Source: Stenotrophomonas maltophilia (GTDB lineage Bacteria; Pseudomonadota; Gammaproteobacteria; Xanthomonadales; Xanthomonadaceae). From it: a DNA stretch of 64,000 nucleotides. Below the pieces are notes generated by a model that was not told where the DNA came from, did no database searches, and saw only the letters and a program-made list of their open reading frames with translations. A program made the translations under genes and the position numbers. The first letter of the stretch is position 1. The number at the start of each line of letters is the position of its first letter. Location: positions 489,000 through 552,999 of the forward strand of contig NZ_NEQV01000001.1 in NCBI RefSeq assembly GCF_002799245.1, written 5' to 3'. Of the stretch, positions 27,842 through 36,088 are shown piece by piece.

Positions 27842-30598
27842 ATGTTGAACCACAAGCGCAGTGCGCTGAGTCTCGCGCTGGCCGTTGTGCTGGCGCCGAC
27901 GCTGGCGTCGGCACAGTCCACGCAGAGCACCACCACACCTACGGGAACCGCCGCCACCAACCTGGACACGGTGCAGGTCACCGGCATCCGCCGCGGCATC
28001 GAGAGCGCGATCGCGGTCAAGCAGGACGCCACCTCGGTGGTCGAAGCGATCTCCGCTGAAGACATCGGCAAGCTGCCCGACGTCAGCATCGCCGAATCCA
28101 TCTCGCGCCTGCCCGGCCTGGCCGCCCAGCGTGTGGCCGGACGTGCGCAGGTGATCAGCGTGCGCGGCCTGTCGCCGGACTTCGCCACCACCCTGCTCAA
28201 TGGCCGTGAAGTGGTCAGCACCGGCGACAATCGTGGCGTCGAGTTCGACCAGTACCCGTCCGAGCTGGTCAACGGCGTGACCGTGTACAAGACCCCGGAT
28301 GCCGCGCTGGTCGGCCAGGGCCTGTCGGGCACCATCGACATGCAGACCGCACGCCCGCTCAGCTTCGGCGAGCGCGTGATCGCGGTCAGTGGCCGCTACC
28401 AGAAGAGTTCGCTGGGCCGTGCCGCCAACGTCGACCCGTACGGCAACCGCTTCAGCGCCAGCTACATCGACCAGTTCCTGGACAAGACCCTGGGCATCGC
28501 CATCGGCTACGCGCACAGCGACATGCCCATCCAGGAAAACCAGGTCGGCCTGTACGAGCCGTGGACCACCGAGCACACCGACAAGGGCGACCGCCCGGGC
28601 GTGGGCGCCGGCACCTACTTCTCCGACGGCATCAAGGCGCTGCGCCGCACCGGCAACAACAAGCGCGACGGCGTGATGGCCACGATCCAGTTCCGGCCGA
28701 ACAACAGCTGGACCAGCACCTTCGACGCGTTCCACACCGAAGCCGAGCAGATCGACACCGCCAACCAGTTCGAGCTGAACCTCAGCAACTACAACGGCAA
28801 CTACTCCCCGGGCCTGCTGGTCAGCAACCCGCAGGTCAACGCCAACGGCTCGTTCACCGGCGGCACCGCCAGCGGCGTCTATCCGCTGGTGCGCGGCATG
28901 TACAACAAGCGCAAGGACAAGATCGATGCGTTCGGCTGGAACAACGAGTTCAACTTCGGTGGCGTCAAGCTGGTCGCCGACCTGAACTACTCCAAGGCCA
29001 CGCGCGACGAGCTGAACCTGGAAAACAACCTGCAGCTGACCCCGATGCCGCAGCTGGATACGATCGGCGTGGCGATCCGCCAGGATGGTTTCTCGCAGAT
29101 CAGCCCGGGGCTGAACTATTCCAACCCCGATGCCCTGTTCCTGACCAATACCATCTACGGTTCGGGCTACGGCAAGGTGCCGCAGGTGGAAGACCGCCTG
29201 AAGGGGGGCAAGCTGGCCGCCACCATCGCCCTGCCCGATGCCATCGCCTCGTGGGCGCCGGACATCGACATCGGCGTGAACTACGCCGACCGCCGCAAGG
29301 TGAAGACCCAGTCCGAAGGCAACATCCTGCTCGGCGCGCAGGGCGACGCCAACATCGCCCCGGACCTGCAGTACCGCCCGGTGAACCTGGGCTTCGCCGG
29401 CCTCGGCACCATTCCGGCCTGGAACGTACCGGCCGCGGTGGGCCGCTACATGACCTTCAACCCGGTCGACAACCTGGACTACCTGATTCCCAAGTCGTGG
29501 TCGGTGCAGGAGAAGATCACCACGGCATGGGCACGCCTGAACATCAACACCGACATCGGCGAGGTCGGCGTGCGCGGCAACATCGGCGTGCAGATGCAGC
29601 ACACCGACCAGAGTTCGGATTCGCGCTACTGGGACAGCTCGCAGGCGGCCGGCAACAACGTGCAGCCCTACTCGAACGGCCGCACCTACAACGACTGGCT
29701 GCCGAGCTTGAACCTGGCCTTCATGTTCCCGCACCAGCAGACGCTGCGCTTCGCCGCCGCCAAGCAGGTCGCACGCCCGCGCGTGGACCAGATGCGTGCC
29801 GGCCTGGAGTTCGGCGTGGATACCGGCACCGGCCGCCCCGGCGGCAGCGGCGGCAATCCGCTGCTGGACCCGTGGCGTGCCACCGCGCTGGATCTGTCCT
29901 ACGAGAAGTACTTCGGCGAGAAGGCCTACGTGGCGGCGGCGATCTTCTACAAGGACCTGAAGAGCTACGTCTACACCCAGTCGGTCGACAACTACGACTT
30001 CACCTCGCTGCTGGGCAGTTACGTACCGCCGCCGGGCATGACCTCGCCGGTGCTGACCACCGGCACCTTCTCCGCACCGCAGAACGGCAAGGGCGGCACG
30101 CTGAAGGGCCTGGAGCTGACCGCGTCGTTCCCGCTGGACATGCTGACCGACAGCCTGCGTGGCTTCGGCGTGCAGGCCAGCGCGACCTTCAACAAGAGCG
30201 ACATCACCATCCTGGATCCGGAGAGCGCCTCCAGCGTGGGCAGTGACCCGATCAGCCTGCCGGGGTTGTCCAAGCGCGTGTACAACTTCACCGCGTACTA
30301 CGAGCGCAGCGGCTTTGAAGCACGCGTCAGCCAGCGCCGACGTTCGGACTTCATCGGTGAGATCGGCAACTTCAACGGCAACCGCAGCCTGCGCTACGTC
30401 GTCGGCGAGAACGTGACCGATGCGCAGGTCAGTTACACCTTCAGCGACAGCAGCACGCTGCGTGGCCTGACCCTGCTGCTGCAGGGCAGCAACCTGACCA
30501 ACGAACCGTACCGCACCTACGCCGGCAGCAAGGACCGCCCGCTGGAGTACATCGAGTGGGGCCGCACCTACATGCTGGGCGTGAACTACAAGTTCTAA
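27842..30598 (+). CDS. TonB-dependent receptor for alpha-glucans (carbohydrate type)
   Basis: Outer-membrane transporter of 918 residues driven by TonB-ExbBD. It has a signal peptide (LALAVVLAPTLASA), a plug domain with the carbohydrate-receptor features VQVTGIRRGIESAI, SVVEAISAEDIGKLPDVSIAESISRLPG and ISVRGLSPDFATTLLNGRE, a long barrel, and the terminal aromatic YMLGVNYKF. Plug and length match the TIGR01782-type receptors of Caulobacter and Xanthomonas carbohydrate loci. Flanking GH97, GH13 and amylase genes and the shared operator imply malto-oligosaccharides as substrate. The ATG at 27842 follows GGGAGGGGAAA, nearly the same leader as GH97. Confidence 0.93.
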   Translation: MLNHKRSALSLALAVVLAPTLASAQSTQSTTTPTGTAATNLDTVQVTGIRRGIESAIAVKQDATSVVEAISAEDIGKLPDVSIAESISRLPGLAAQRVAGRAQVISVRGLSPDFATTLLNGREVVSTGDNRGVEFDQYPSELVNGVTVYKTPDAALVGQGLSGTIDMQTARPLSFGERVIAVSGRYQKSSLGRAANVDPYGNRFSASYIDQFLDKTLGIAIGYAHSDMPIQENQVGLYEPWTTEHTDKGDRPGVGAGTYFSDGIKALRRTGNNKRDGVMATIQFRPNNSWTSTFDAFHTEAEQIDTANQFELNLSNYNGNYSPGLLVSNPQVNANGSFTGGTASGVYPLVRGMYNKRKDKIDAFGWNNEFNFGGVKLVADLNYSKATRDELNLENNLQLTPMPQLDTIGVAIRQDGFSQISPGLNYSNPDALFLTNTIYGSGYGKVPQVEDRLKGGKLAATIALPDAIASWAPDIDIGVNYADRRKVKTQSEGNILLGAQGDANIAPDLQYRPVNLGFAGLGTIPAWNVPAAVGRYMTFNPVDNLDYLIPKSWSVQEKITTAWARLNINTDIGEVGVRGNIGVQMQHTDQSSDSRYWDSSQAAGNNVQPYSNGRTYNDWLPSLNLAFMFPHQQTLRFAAAKQVARPRVDQMRAGLEFGVDTGTGRPGGSGGNPLLDPWRATALDLSYEKYFGEKAYVAAAIFYKDLKSYVYTQSVDNYDFTSLLGSYVPPPGMTSPVLTTGTFSAPQNGKGGTLKGLELTASFPLDMLTDSLRGFGVQASATFNKSDITILDPESASSVGSDPISLPGLSKRVYNFTAYYERSGFEARVSQRRRSDFIGEIGNFNGNRSLRYVVGENVTDAQVSYTFSDSSTLRGLTLLLQGSNLTNEPYRTYAGSKDRPLEYIEWGRTYMLGVNYKF

Positions 30599-30644
30599 CC
30601 ACGACCGGGTAGTGCCGGCCGCTGGCCGGCAACGACCCATCGGA

Positions 30645-30675
30645 AACCCGCTGCGCAGGCAGCGGGTTTTCTTTT
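30645..30675 (+). terminator. Terminator of the receptor gene
   Basis: Perfect 10-bp stem AACCCGCTGC/GCAGCGGGTT with loop GCAG, followed by TTCTTTT. A SMAG element (30609-30632) lies between stop codon and terminator. Confidence 0.85.
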
Positions 30676-30680
30676 GCGCG

Positions 30681-30772
30681 CATGCCGGCCGTTGGTCGGC
30701 AAGGCCTACCCACGCATGGCGTGGATCTACTGGTTGGGGTGTCGCTGGGTAGATCCACGCCATGCGTGGATG
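30681..30772. repeat. SMAG/REP cluster
   Basis: A palindrome GCCGGCCGTTGGTCGGC is followed by an inverted pair of the CCACGCATGGCGTGG type with CTAC and GTAG ends facing each other. Confidence 0.8.
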
Positions 30773-30793
30773 CCTTTCGCCGGAAGCTCACCC

Positions 30794-30828
30794 ACAAAAA
30801 AGGGACGGGGCGCTTCGGCCCCGTCCCC
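30794..30828 (-). terminator. Terminator of the GH13 alpha-glucosidase gene
   Basis: On the minus strand GGGACGGGGC, loop CGAA, its complement, then TTTTTTG. It begins 27 bp after the alpha-glucosidase stop codon. Confidence 0.88.
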
Positions 30829-30854
30829 GCAAGTACCGCCACCGGAGAAAACGG

Positions 30855-32468
30855 TCAGCTGCGTCGGGCGCAATACACCGCGCGCGGCGGCAGCTGGAGT
30901 ACATCACCCTGCACCGTGCCTGCATCCGGGCCCGGCACCGCCACCTGCTGCCAGTTGCCCGGTGGCAGCGGATGGGTCACCGCCTCGGCCGACAGGTTGA
31001 AGGCCAGCAGGAGGGTTTCATCTGCAAGCATACGCTCGAACAGCAGCACTGGCTCGGCGCTTTCGATGAATCTGATGCTGCCATGCAATAGGGCCGGCTG
31101 GGTATGCCGCCAGGCCAGGAAGGCCCGGAAGGCCGCCAGCACCGAGTGCGGATCGCGCTCCTGCACAGCCACCGCCGCCGCCCGGTGCTCGGCCGGAATC
31201 GGCAACCACGGCTTGCCGGAGGTGAAGCCGGCCAGCGGCGCATCGGTCCACGGCAGCGGGGTACGGCAACCATCGCGCCCCTTGAAGTTCGGCCAGAAGG
31301 TGATGCCATAGGGGTCCTGCAGGGCCTCGAACGGCACCTCGGCCTCGGCCAGGCCCAGCTCCTCGCCCTGGTACAGGCAGACCGAGCCACGCAGCGAGCA
31401 CAGCATCGCCACCAGCATCCGCGCCAGCCGCGGGTCGGCCGGGTGCCCACCCCAGCGGCTGACCGCCCGCTCCACGTCGTGATTGGAAACCGCCCAGCAC
31501 GGCCAGCCTTCGGTCATCACCGCTTCCAGGCGCGAGACCGTATCGCGGATGTAGGCCGCGCTGTAGTCGTTCACCAGCAGCTCGAAGCTGTAGCCCATGT
31601 GCAGGCGGCCATCGCGGGTGTACTCGGCGGTGGTCGCCAGCGAGTCCTCCGAGGAAATCTCGCCCAGGCTGACCGCCCCCGGGTACTGGTCCAGCAGCGC
31701 GCGCAGGCGCTCCAGGAACGGCAGGTTCTCCGGCTGGGTGTTGTTGAAGTAGTGGTACTGGTAGGCGTACGGGTTGTCCGGGCTGAAACCGCGCCCCACC
31801 CGCTTGTCGGCGGGCTTGGCCGGGTTGTCGCGCAGCTGTGCGTCGTGGAAGCAGAAGTTGATCGCATCCAGGCGGAAGCCATCCACGCCGCGCTCCAGCC
31901 AGAAGCGCACATTGTCCAGGGTGGCCTGCTGCACATCCGGGTGATGGAAGTTCAGATCCGGCTGGTCGACCAGGAAGTTGTGCAGGTAGTACTGCTCGCG
32001 GCGCGGCTCCCACTGCCAGGCGCAGCCGCCGAACAGCGACAGCCAGTTGTTGGGCGGGGTGCCGTCCTCGCGCGGGTCGGCCCAGACATACCAGTCCGCC
32101 TTCGGGTTGCTGTGGTCCTGGCGGCTCTCGCGGAACCAGGCATGCTCGATCGAGGTGTGGCTCAGCACCTGGTCGATCATCACCTTCAGGCCCAGGCCGT
32201 GGGCCTTGGCGAGCAGGCGGTCGAAGTCGTCCAGGCTGCCGAACAGCGGGTCGACGTCGCGGTAGTCGGCGATGTCGTAGCCGAAGTCGGCCATCGGCGA
32301 CTTGAAGAACGGCGAGATCCAGATCGCATCCACGCCCAGTGTGGCGATGTGGTCCAGGCGCTGGATGATGCCCGGCAGGTCGCCCACCCCATCGCCGTTG
32401 GCATCAAGGTAGCTGCGCGGGTAGATCTGGTAGATGACGGCTCCGCGCCACCATGGATAGTGCGACAT
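30855..32468 (-). CDS. Cytoplasmic GH13 alpha-glucosidase (XgtA-like)
   Basis: Hydrolyses terminal alpha-1,4 glucosidic bonds of maltose and short oligomers. The 537-residue protein has no signal peptide and starts YPWWRGAVIYQIYPRSYLD, the classic oligo-1,4/1,6-glucosidase opening. The catalytic nucleophile is Asp201 (GVDGFRLDAIN), the acid/base Glu270 (SLGEISSED) and the stabiliser the Asp of VSNHDVERAV. Length and residue numbers agree with the known Xanthomonas campestris enzyme XgtA, which transfers glucose to small alcohols. ATG at 32468 is preceded by GGAGGGGGG. The shared operator lies 96 bp upstream. It would finish degradation of imported malto-oligosaccharides. Confidence 0.93.
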   Translation of the reverse strand: MSHYPWWRGAVIYQIYPRSYLDANGDGVGDLPGIIQRLDHIATLGVDAIWISPFFKSPMADFGYDIADYRDVDPLFGSLDDFDRLLAKAHGLGLKVMIDQVLSHTSIEHAWFRESRQDHSNPKADWYVWADPREDGTPPNNWLSLFGGCAWQWEPRREQYYLHNFLVDQPDLNFHHPDVQQATLDNVRFWLERGVDGFRLDAINFCFHDAQLRDNPAKPADKRVGRGFSPDNPYAYQYHYFNNTQPENLPFLERLRALLDQYPGAVSLGEISSEDSLATTAEYTRDGRLHMGYSFELLVNDYSAAYIRDTVSRLEAVMTEGWPCWAVSNHDVERAVSRWGGHPADPRLARMLVAMLCSLRGSVCLYQGEELGLAEAEVPFEALQDPYGITFWPNFKGRDGCRTPLPWTDAPLAGFTSGKPWLPIPAEHRAAAVAVQERDPHSVLAAFRAFLAWRHTQPALLHGSIRFIESAEPVLLFERMLADETLLLAFNLSAEAVTHPLPPGNWQQVAVPGPDAGTVQGDVLQLPPRAVYCARRS

Positions 32469-32563
32469 CGACAGCCCCCCTCCGGGCATGCGGGACCCGC
32501 CGGCAGCGGGCCGAAATCCTGACCCGGCAAGCTTAGCGGCGGCCCCGCGGGCATGGCGCAACC

Positions 32564-32577
32564 TGCATACGTATTCA
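32564..32577. promoter_or_regulatory. Operator-like palindrome upstream of the GH13 alpha-glucosidase
   Basis: TGCATACGTATTCA, identical to the site at 25401. It lies on the divergent interval shared with ispB, closer to the alpha-glucosidase gene. Confidence 0.75.
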
Positions 32578-32649
32578 CGCGGGCGGCAGCGTTGGCCGGG
32601 CCGGGAACGCCGGCCAGACCGGTTTGCGCCCGAATTCACGGCCAGCGCC

Positions 32650-32655
32650 TATAAT
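32650..32655 (+). promoter_or_regulatory. Probable -10 box of ispB
   Basis: A consensus TATAAT lies 27 bp upstream of the ispB start. A well-spaced -35 is not evident; the nearest TTGCGC is at 32624, about 20 bp away. Confidence 0.55.
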
Positions 32656-32682
32656 CGGTGGTGAGCCTGAAAGCCTGATCGC

Positions 32683-33681
32683 ATGACCATCACTGAAGAC
32701 ACCCGTCCCGCCCTGGGCCTGCCCCAGATCCAGTCGCTTGCCGCGGCCGACATGGCCGCCGTCGACGCCCTGATCCGGCGCCGGTTGTCCTCGGACGTCG
32801 TGCTGATCAACCAGATCGCCGACCACATCATCTCCGCCGGCGGCAAACGCCTGCGCCCGATGCTGGTGATGCTGGCTGGCCATGCGGTCGGCCAGGCCGG
32901 CCCGGAGCACCACCAGCTGGCGGCGATCATCGAGTTCATCCATACCTCCACCCTGCTGCACGACGACGTGGTGGACGAATCCAGCCTGCGCCGTGGCCGC
33001 AGCACCGCCAACGCGCTGTGGGGCAACGCGCCCAGCGTGCTGGTCGGCGACTTCCTGTACTCGCGCAGCTTCCAGCTGATGGTCGAGCTGGAGCGCATGC
33101 CGGTGATGCAGATCCTGGCCGATGCCACCAACCGCATCGCCGAAGGTGAAGTGCTGCAGCTGCTGCACGTGCACAACCCGGATACCGACGAAGCCGCCTA
33201 CCTGCGCGTGATCGAGCGCAAGACCGCGGTGCTGTTCGCCGCCGGCACCCGCCTGGGCGCACTGGCCAGCGGCGTGGATGAAGCGACCCAGCAGGCCCTG
33301 TTCGACTACGGCATGCACCTAGGCTACGCGTTCCAGATCGCCGACGACGTGCTGGACTACTCGGCCAACGCCGAGGAACTGGGCAAGAACCTGGGCGACG
33401 ACCTTGCCGAGGGCAAGGCGACGCTGCCGCTGATCCACGCGATGGCCCACTCCGACGACGCCACCCGCGAGCGCCTGCGCACCATCGTGCAGGACGGCGA
33501 TGCCTCGGCGATGCCGGAAGTGCTGGCCGCGATCCGCGCCACCGGCGGGCTGGAATACAGCCGCGCGCGTGCCGAGGAATATGCCGAGAGTGCGGAGCGT
33601 GCGCTCGACGGCCTGGGCGACAACGACGCTGTGGCTGCCCTGCGCGGCCTGGCCCGCTACGCGGTGCAGCGCTCGCATTGA
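32683..33681 (+). CDS. ispB: Octaprenyl diphosphate synthase
   Basis: Makes the polyprenyl side chain of ubiquinone by adding isopentenyl units to farnesyl diphosphate. The 332-residue protein carries both aspartate-rich motifs, LLHDDVVDESSLRRG (first) and QIADDVLDYS (second), plus GGKRLRPML and the GEVLQL segment. Length and motifs are typical of trans-long-chain prenyl transferases. The gene stands alone; a consensus -10 is close to the start, so the leader is short. A REP array begins right after its stop. Confidence 0.95.
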   Translation: MTITEDTRPALGLPQIQSLAAADMAAVDALIRRRLSSDVVLINQIADHIISAGGKRLRPMLVMLAGHAVGQAGPEHHQLAAIIEFIHTSTLLHDDVVDESSLRRGRSTANALWGNAPSVLVGDFLYSRSFQLMVELERMPVMQILADATNRIAEGEVLQLLHVHNPDTDEAAYLRVIERKTAVLFAAGTRLGALASGVDEATQQALFDYGMHLGYAFQIADDVLDYSANAEELGKNLGDDLAEGKATLPLIHAMAHSDDATRERLRTIVQDGDASAMPEVLAAIRATGGLEYSRARAEEYAESAERALDGLGDNDAVAALRGLARYAVQRSH

Positions 33682-33687
33682 TGGCTG

Positions 33688-33846
33688 AAGGCGTGCCGAC
33701 CAACGGTCGGCACCCACCAAACCGGCATTAAGGCGTGCCGACCAACGGTCGGCACCCACCAAACCGGCATTAAGGCGTGCCGGCCAACGGTCGGCACCCA
33801 TCAAACCGGCATTCCGGTGGGTGCCGACCGTTGGTCGGCACGCGTC
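33688..33846. repeat. Three 42-bp direct repeats plus one inverted copy, each with a REP palindrome
   Basis: Units begin at 33690, 33732 and 33774 (period 42), each with GTGCCGACCAACGGTCGGCAC or a one-base variant and a spacer containing ACCGGCATT. An inverted copy of the palindrome (GTGCCGACCGTTGGTCGGCAC) follows at 33819-33843. The block fills the interval between two convergent genes. Confidence 0.9.
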
Positions 33847-33849
33847 TGA

Positions 33850-34635
33850 TTACCGGAAGCGCTCCTCGAAGAATTCATCCAGCGCCTTCCACGCGCGCTT
33901 GGCCGCGCGCTCGTTGTACTGGCAGCCCGGCGGGCTGTTGGCATCGCGCTCGGCGAAGCAGTGCACCGCGCCGCTGTAATTGGTGAATTCCCAATCGACC
34001 TTGGCCGCGTTCATTTCCTTCTGGAAACCGGCGATGTCCTCGGCGGTCACGCTCTTGTCGTCGGCACCGTTGAGCACCAGCACCGAGGGGTGCGTACCAC
34101 CGGCCTGTGCCGGCAGCGGCGAGCCCAGCCCGCCGTGCAGGCTGACCACGCCCGCCAGCGGCGCACCGGCACGGGCCAGTTCGAGCACGGTGGTGCCGCC
34201 GAAGCAGAAGCCCACCGCGCCGATCCGGCTGGCATCGAGCGGCGCCTTGCCAGCCTGCGCCTTGAGCACGTTCACCGCCTCCAGCGCGCGTGCACGCAGC
34301 AGGGGACGGTCGTTGCGCAGCTTGCTGGCCACCGGCCCGGCCTCGGCATCCGTCTTCGGCCGCACGCCCTTGCCGTAGACATCGGCCACCAGCACCACAT
34401 AGTCATCGCCGGCCAGCTGCTTGGCCTTCTCCACCGCCGACTCGTTCACACCCTTCCAGTTCGGCACCATCACCAGGCCCGGGCGCTTGCCATGCCCACC
34501 ATCGTCATAGACCAGCACACCACTGAAGGTCGTGCCCTGGTGTTTCCACTCCACCGGCTGCGTCTTCATCGCCGCCCACGCCGGCATCGCCGCCAGCCCC
34601 AGCATCACCGCCACACCCCATCGCCAACGATTCAT
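33850..34635 (-). CDS. Exported dienelactone hydrolase-family protein
   Basis: Alpha/beta-hydrolase of 261 residues with an N-terminal signal peptide (VAVMLGLAAMPAWA). The catalytic triad is readable: nucleophile cysteine in GAVGFCFGGTT, aspartate in LNGADDKSV and histidine in SGAVHCFAE. The cysteine nucleophile identifies the dienelactone hydrolase branch. Substrate unknown; many exported members act on esters or lactones. I use the ATG at 34635 with GGAG 7 bases upstream; a TTG at 34650 is also in frame. It is divergent from the SUKH gene across a long inverted repeat. Confidence 0.9.
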   Translation of the reverse strand: MNRWRWGVAVMLGLAAMPAWAAMKTQPVEWKHQGTTFSGVLVYDDGGHGKRPGLVMVPNWKGVNESAVEKAKQLAGDDYVVLVADVYGKGVRPKTDAEAGPVASKLRNDRPLLRARALEAVNVLKAQAGKAPLDASRIGAVGFCFGGTTVLELARAGAPLAGVVSLHGGLGSPLPAQAGGTHPSVLVLNGADDKSVTAEDIAGFQKEMNAAKVDWEFTNYSGAVHCFAERDANSPPGCQYNERAAKRAWKALDEFFEERFR

Positions 34636-34649
34636 GCGCCTGCTCCGCA

Positions 34650-34762
34650 AAAAAGGGGACGGAGGGGATTAAGCCGTAATCGCCCCTCCCGCGTCGCATT
34701 CTGCATTGGCGGCGTGACGCAGGTGTGGTTGGATACGACTTAATCCCCTCCGTCCCCTTTTT
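34650..34762. repeat. Pair of 24-bp perfect inverted arms in a divergent promoter region
   Basis: Left arm 34650-34673 (core GGGGACGGAGGGGATTAAG) and right arm 34739-34762 are exact reverse complements, separated by 65 bp. The arms reach almost to both start codons (34635 minus, 34768 plus), so any RNA from either side carries an arm in its leader. Confidence 0.9.
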
Positions 34763-34767
34763 GACGC

Positions 34768-35361
34768 ATGAATCTTGTTGATCGCTTTCTGTCTGGCCTG
34801 GTTCCGCGCTTGCCTGCTGACGATGCCGCGCAATGGGCCCACGTCCAGGGTGCCAGCACCGAAGACCTGCAGCGCCTGCGCACGCAGTGGCCACAGGTGC
34901 CGGACAGCCTGGTCGCGCTGCTGTCGCGCGTGGATGGCACCCATTTCCGCGAGTATCCCGGCGCTGAGGTCTGCGTGCTGATGCTCGGCTCGGACGTCGA
35001 GGACGGCGGCTATCCGTACTACCTGCGCTCGGTGGCACAGATCTTCGAGGACCAGCAGCAGTGGGACGATAGCATCCGTTCGATCTACGAAGAGTGGCTG
35101 GATGACGAACCGGAGATCCTCGGCGAGGGCATCGATGCCGACCTGGCGATGAACCGCCGCCTGTGCTTCTCGCACTGCATGAACAATGGCGGCACCTCGA
35201 TGCTGTATCTGGATTTCGATCCGGCACCGGGCGGCACCGCCGGCCAGGTGGTGCGCTACCTGCACGACCCGGACAGCTACGCGGTGATCGCACCCAGCTT
35301 CGATGCCTATCTGCAGCAGCTGATCGACGGCGGCTACGCGTTCATCGACGAGGAACTGTAG
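34768..35361 (+). CDS. SMI1/KNR4 (SUKH) domain protein
   Basis: A 197-residue acidic protein with the SUKH fold pattern: helical start, LRTQWPQVPDSLVALLSRVDGT, a central acidic-aromatic block, and the closing SYAVIAPSFDAYLQQLIDGGYAFIDEEL. SUKH proteins include many immunity proteins of contact-dependent toxins, but also housekeeping forms; no toxin gene is adjacent here, so an immunity role is only a possibility. No Shine-Dalgarno precedes the ATG; the right arm of the inverted repeat is directly upstream. The stop TAG belongs to a SMAG element (GTAG at 35358). Confidence 0.8.
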   Translation: MNLVDRFLSGLVPRLPADDAAQWAHVQGASTEDLQRLRTQWPQVPDSLVALLSRVDGTHFREYPGAEVCVLMLGSDVEDGGYPYYLRSVAQIFEDQQQWDDSIRSIYEEWLDDEPEILGEGIDADLAMNRRLCFSHCMNNGGTSMLYLDFDPAPGGTAGQVVRYLHDPDSYAVIAPSFDAYLQQLIDGGYAFIDEEL

Positions 35362-35380
35362 ATCCACGCCATGCGTGGAT
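35358..35380 (+). repeat. SMAG element providing the SUKH stop codon
   Basis: GTAG followed by ATCCACGCCATGCGTGGAT. The TAG is in frame and ends the SUKH gene. Confidence 0.85.
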
Positions 35381-35400
35381 GGAGGCGTGCAGGATCAATC

Positions 35401-35440
35401 CGGGGTCGGATCCCTTTCCTGCGGAAAGGGATCCGACCCC
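35401..35440. repeat. REP of the GGGGTC(A/G)GATCCC family
   Basis: Long palindrome: CGGGGTCGGATCCCTTTCC, a short loop, then the complement. One of seven copies of this family in the window; the others are at 36039, 52662, 53336, 53440, 63701 and 63750. Confidence 0.9.
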
Positions 35441-35456
35441 GCTGGATCACGGGGTT

Positions 35457-35990
35457 TCATCCGCGCCCGATCCAATGCAACGTGCCCGGCGCGAACGCCA
35501 GCAGATCCCCTGCATCCAGCTGATCCCGCGACCAGTTGCGTTCCGGCGGCTTCGACTGCCGGGCACCCACCGCACCGTTGTAGTCGCGCACCAGCAGGCC
35601 GATACGCGCGGCACCGGACTGCAGCAGGGCATCGATGCGCTGCAGCCACTGGCCAGCGTCGCCCAGCGCTTCATCGTGGCGCATCTGCTGATCCTGCTCA
35701 TGCCGCGCCGACTGCTCGGCCCGCGCACGGGCAATCTTGGCTTCGCTCCAGCCCCTCTTCCGCCAGCGCTCAGCATCGCCCTTCCACTCCCGCTCGGCAT
35801 GCGACGAGGCCAGCGCCGTACCGCAATCGCAGTGCGCGGTACTCAGCCACGGCTGCCAACCGGGTCCGACCGCTGACTGCAGGCTGGGAGAATCCTGCAC
35901 GAACAGACGCCGGCCGCTGCGCTCCATGATCGCGGTGGCTTCAACTTGCGCAAACGACGTGGGCAGCAACAGAGTGATGAAGGTGCACAT
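35457..35990 (-). CDS. Exported or membrane-attached protein of unknown function
   Basis: A 177-residue protein with a short hydrophobic N-terminus (FITLLLPTSFAQ), possibly a signal peptide. It contains a CDCGTALASSHAE stretch, a charged helical middle (ERWRKRGWSEAKIARARAEQSARHEQDQQ) and a C-terminal part with LLVRDYNGAVGAR and DLLAFAPGTLHWI. I do not recognise the family. It is bounded by REP copies on both sides (35401 and 36039). Codon use is that of the chromosome. Confidence 0.6.
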   Translation of the reverse strand: MCTFITLLLPTSFAQVEATAIMERSGRRLFVQDSPSLQSAVGPGWQPWLSTAHCDCGTALASSHAEREWKGDAERWRKRGWSEAKIARARAEQSARHEQDQQMRHDEALGDAGQWLQRIDALLQSGAARIGLLVRDYNGAVGARQSKPPERNWSRDQLDAGDLLAFAPGTLHWIGRG

Positions 35991-36038
35991 GCGGGTGTCC
36001 GGGTCCGTCCGGGGAGTGCACCCATGGTAAGTCCATAC

Positions 36039-36079
36039 CGGGGTCAGAGCCCTTTCCTGTGGGAAGGGATCCGACCCCC
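36039..36079. repeat. REP of the GGGGTC(A/G)GATCCC family, imperfect
   Basis: GGGGTCAGAGCCCTTTCC pairs with GGAAGGGATCCGACCCC, with mismatches inside the stem. Confidence 0.85.
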
Positions 36080-36088
36080 AGTCCGGGA

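Noticed and set aside
27791..30763. A 990-codon minus-strand frame opposite the TonB receptor
   Set aside because: Shadow of the receptor frame: composition skewed and no recognisable motif.
33688..33846. CRISPR-like array with 42-bp period
   Set aside because: Repeats include identical spacers; these are REP palindromes.
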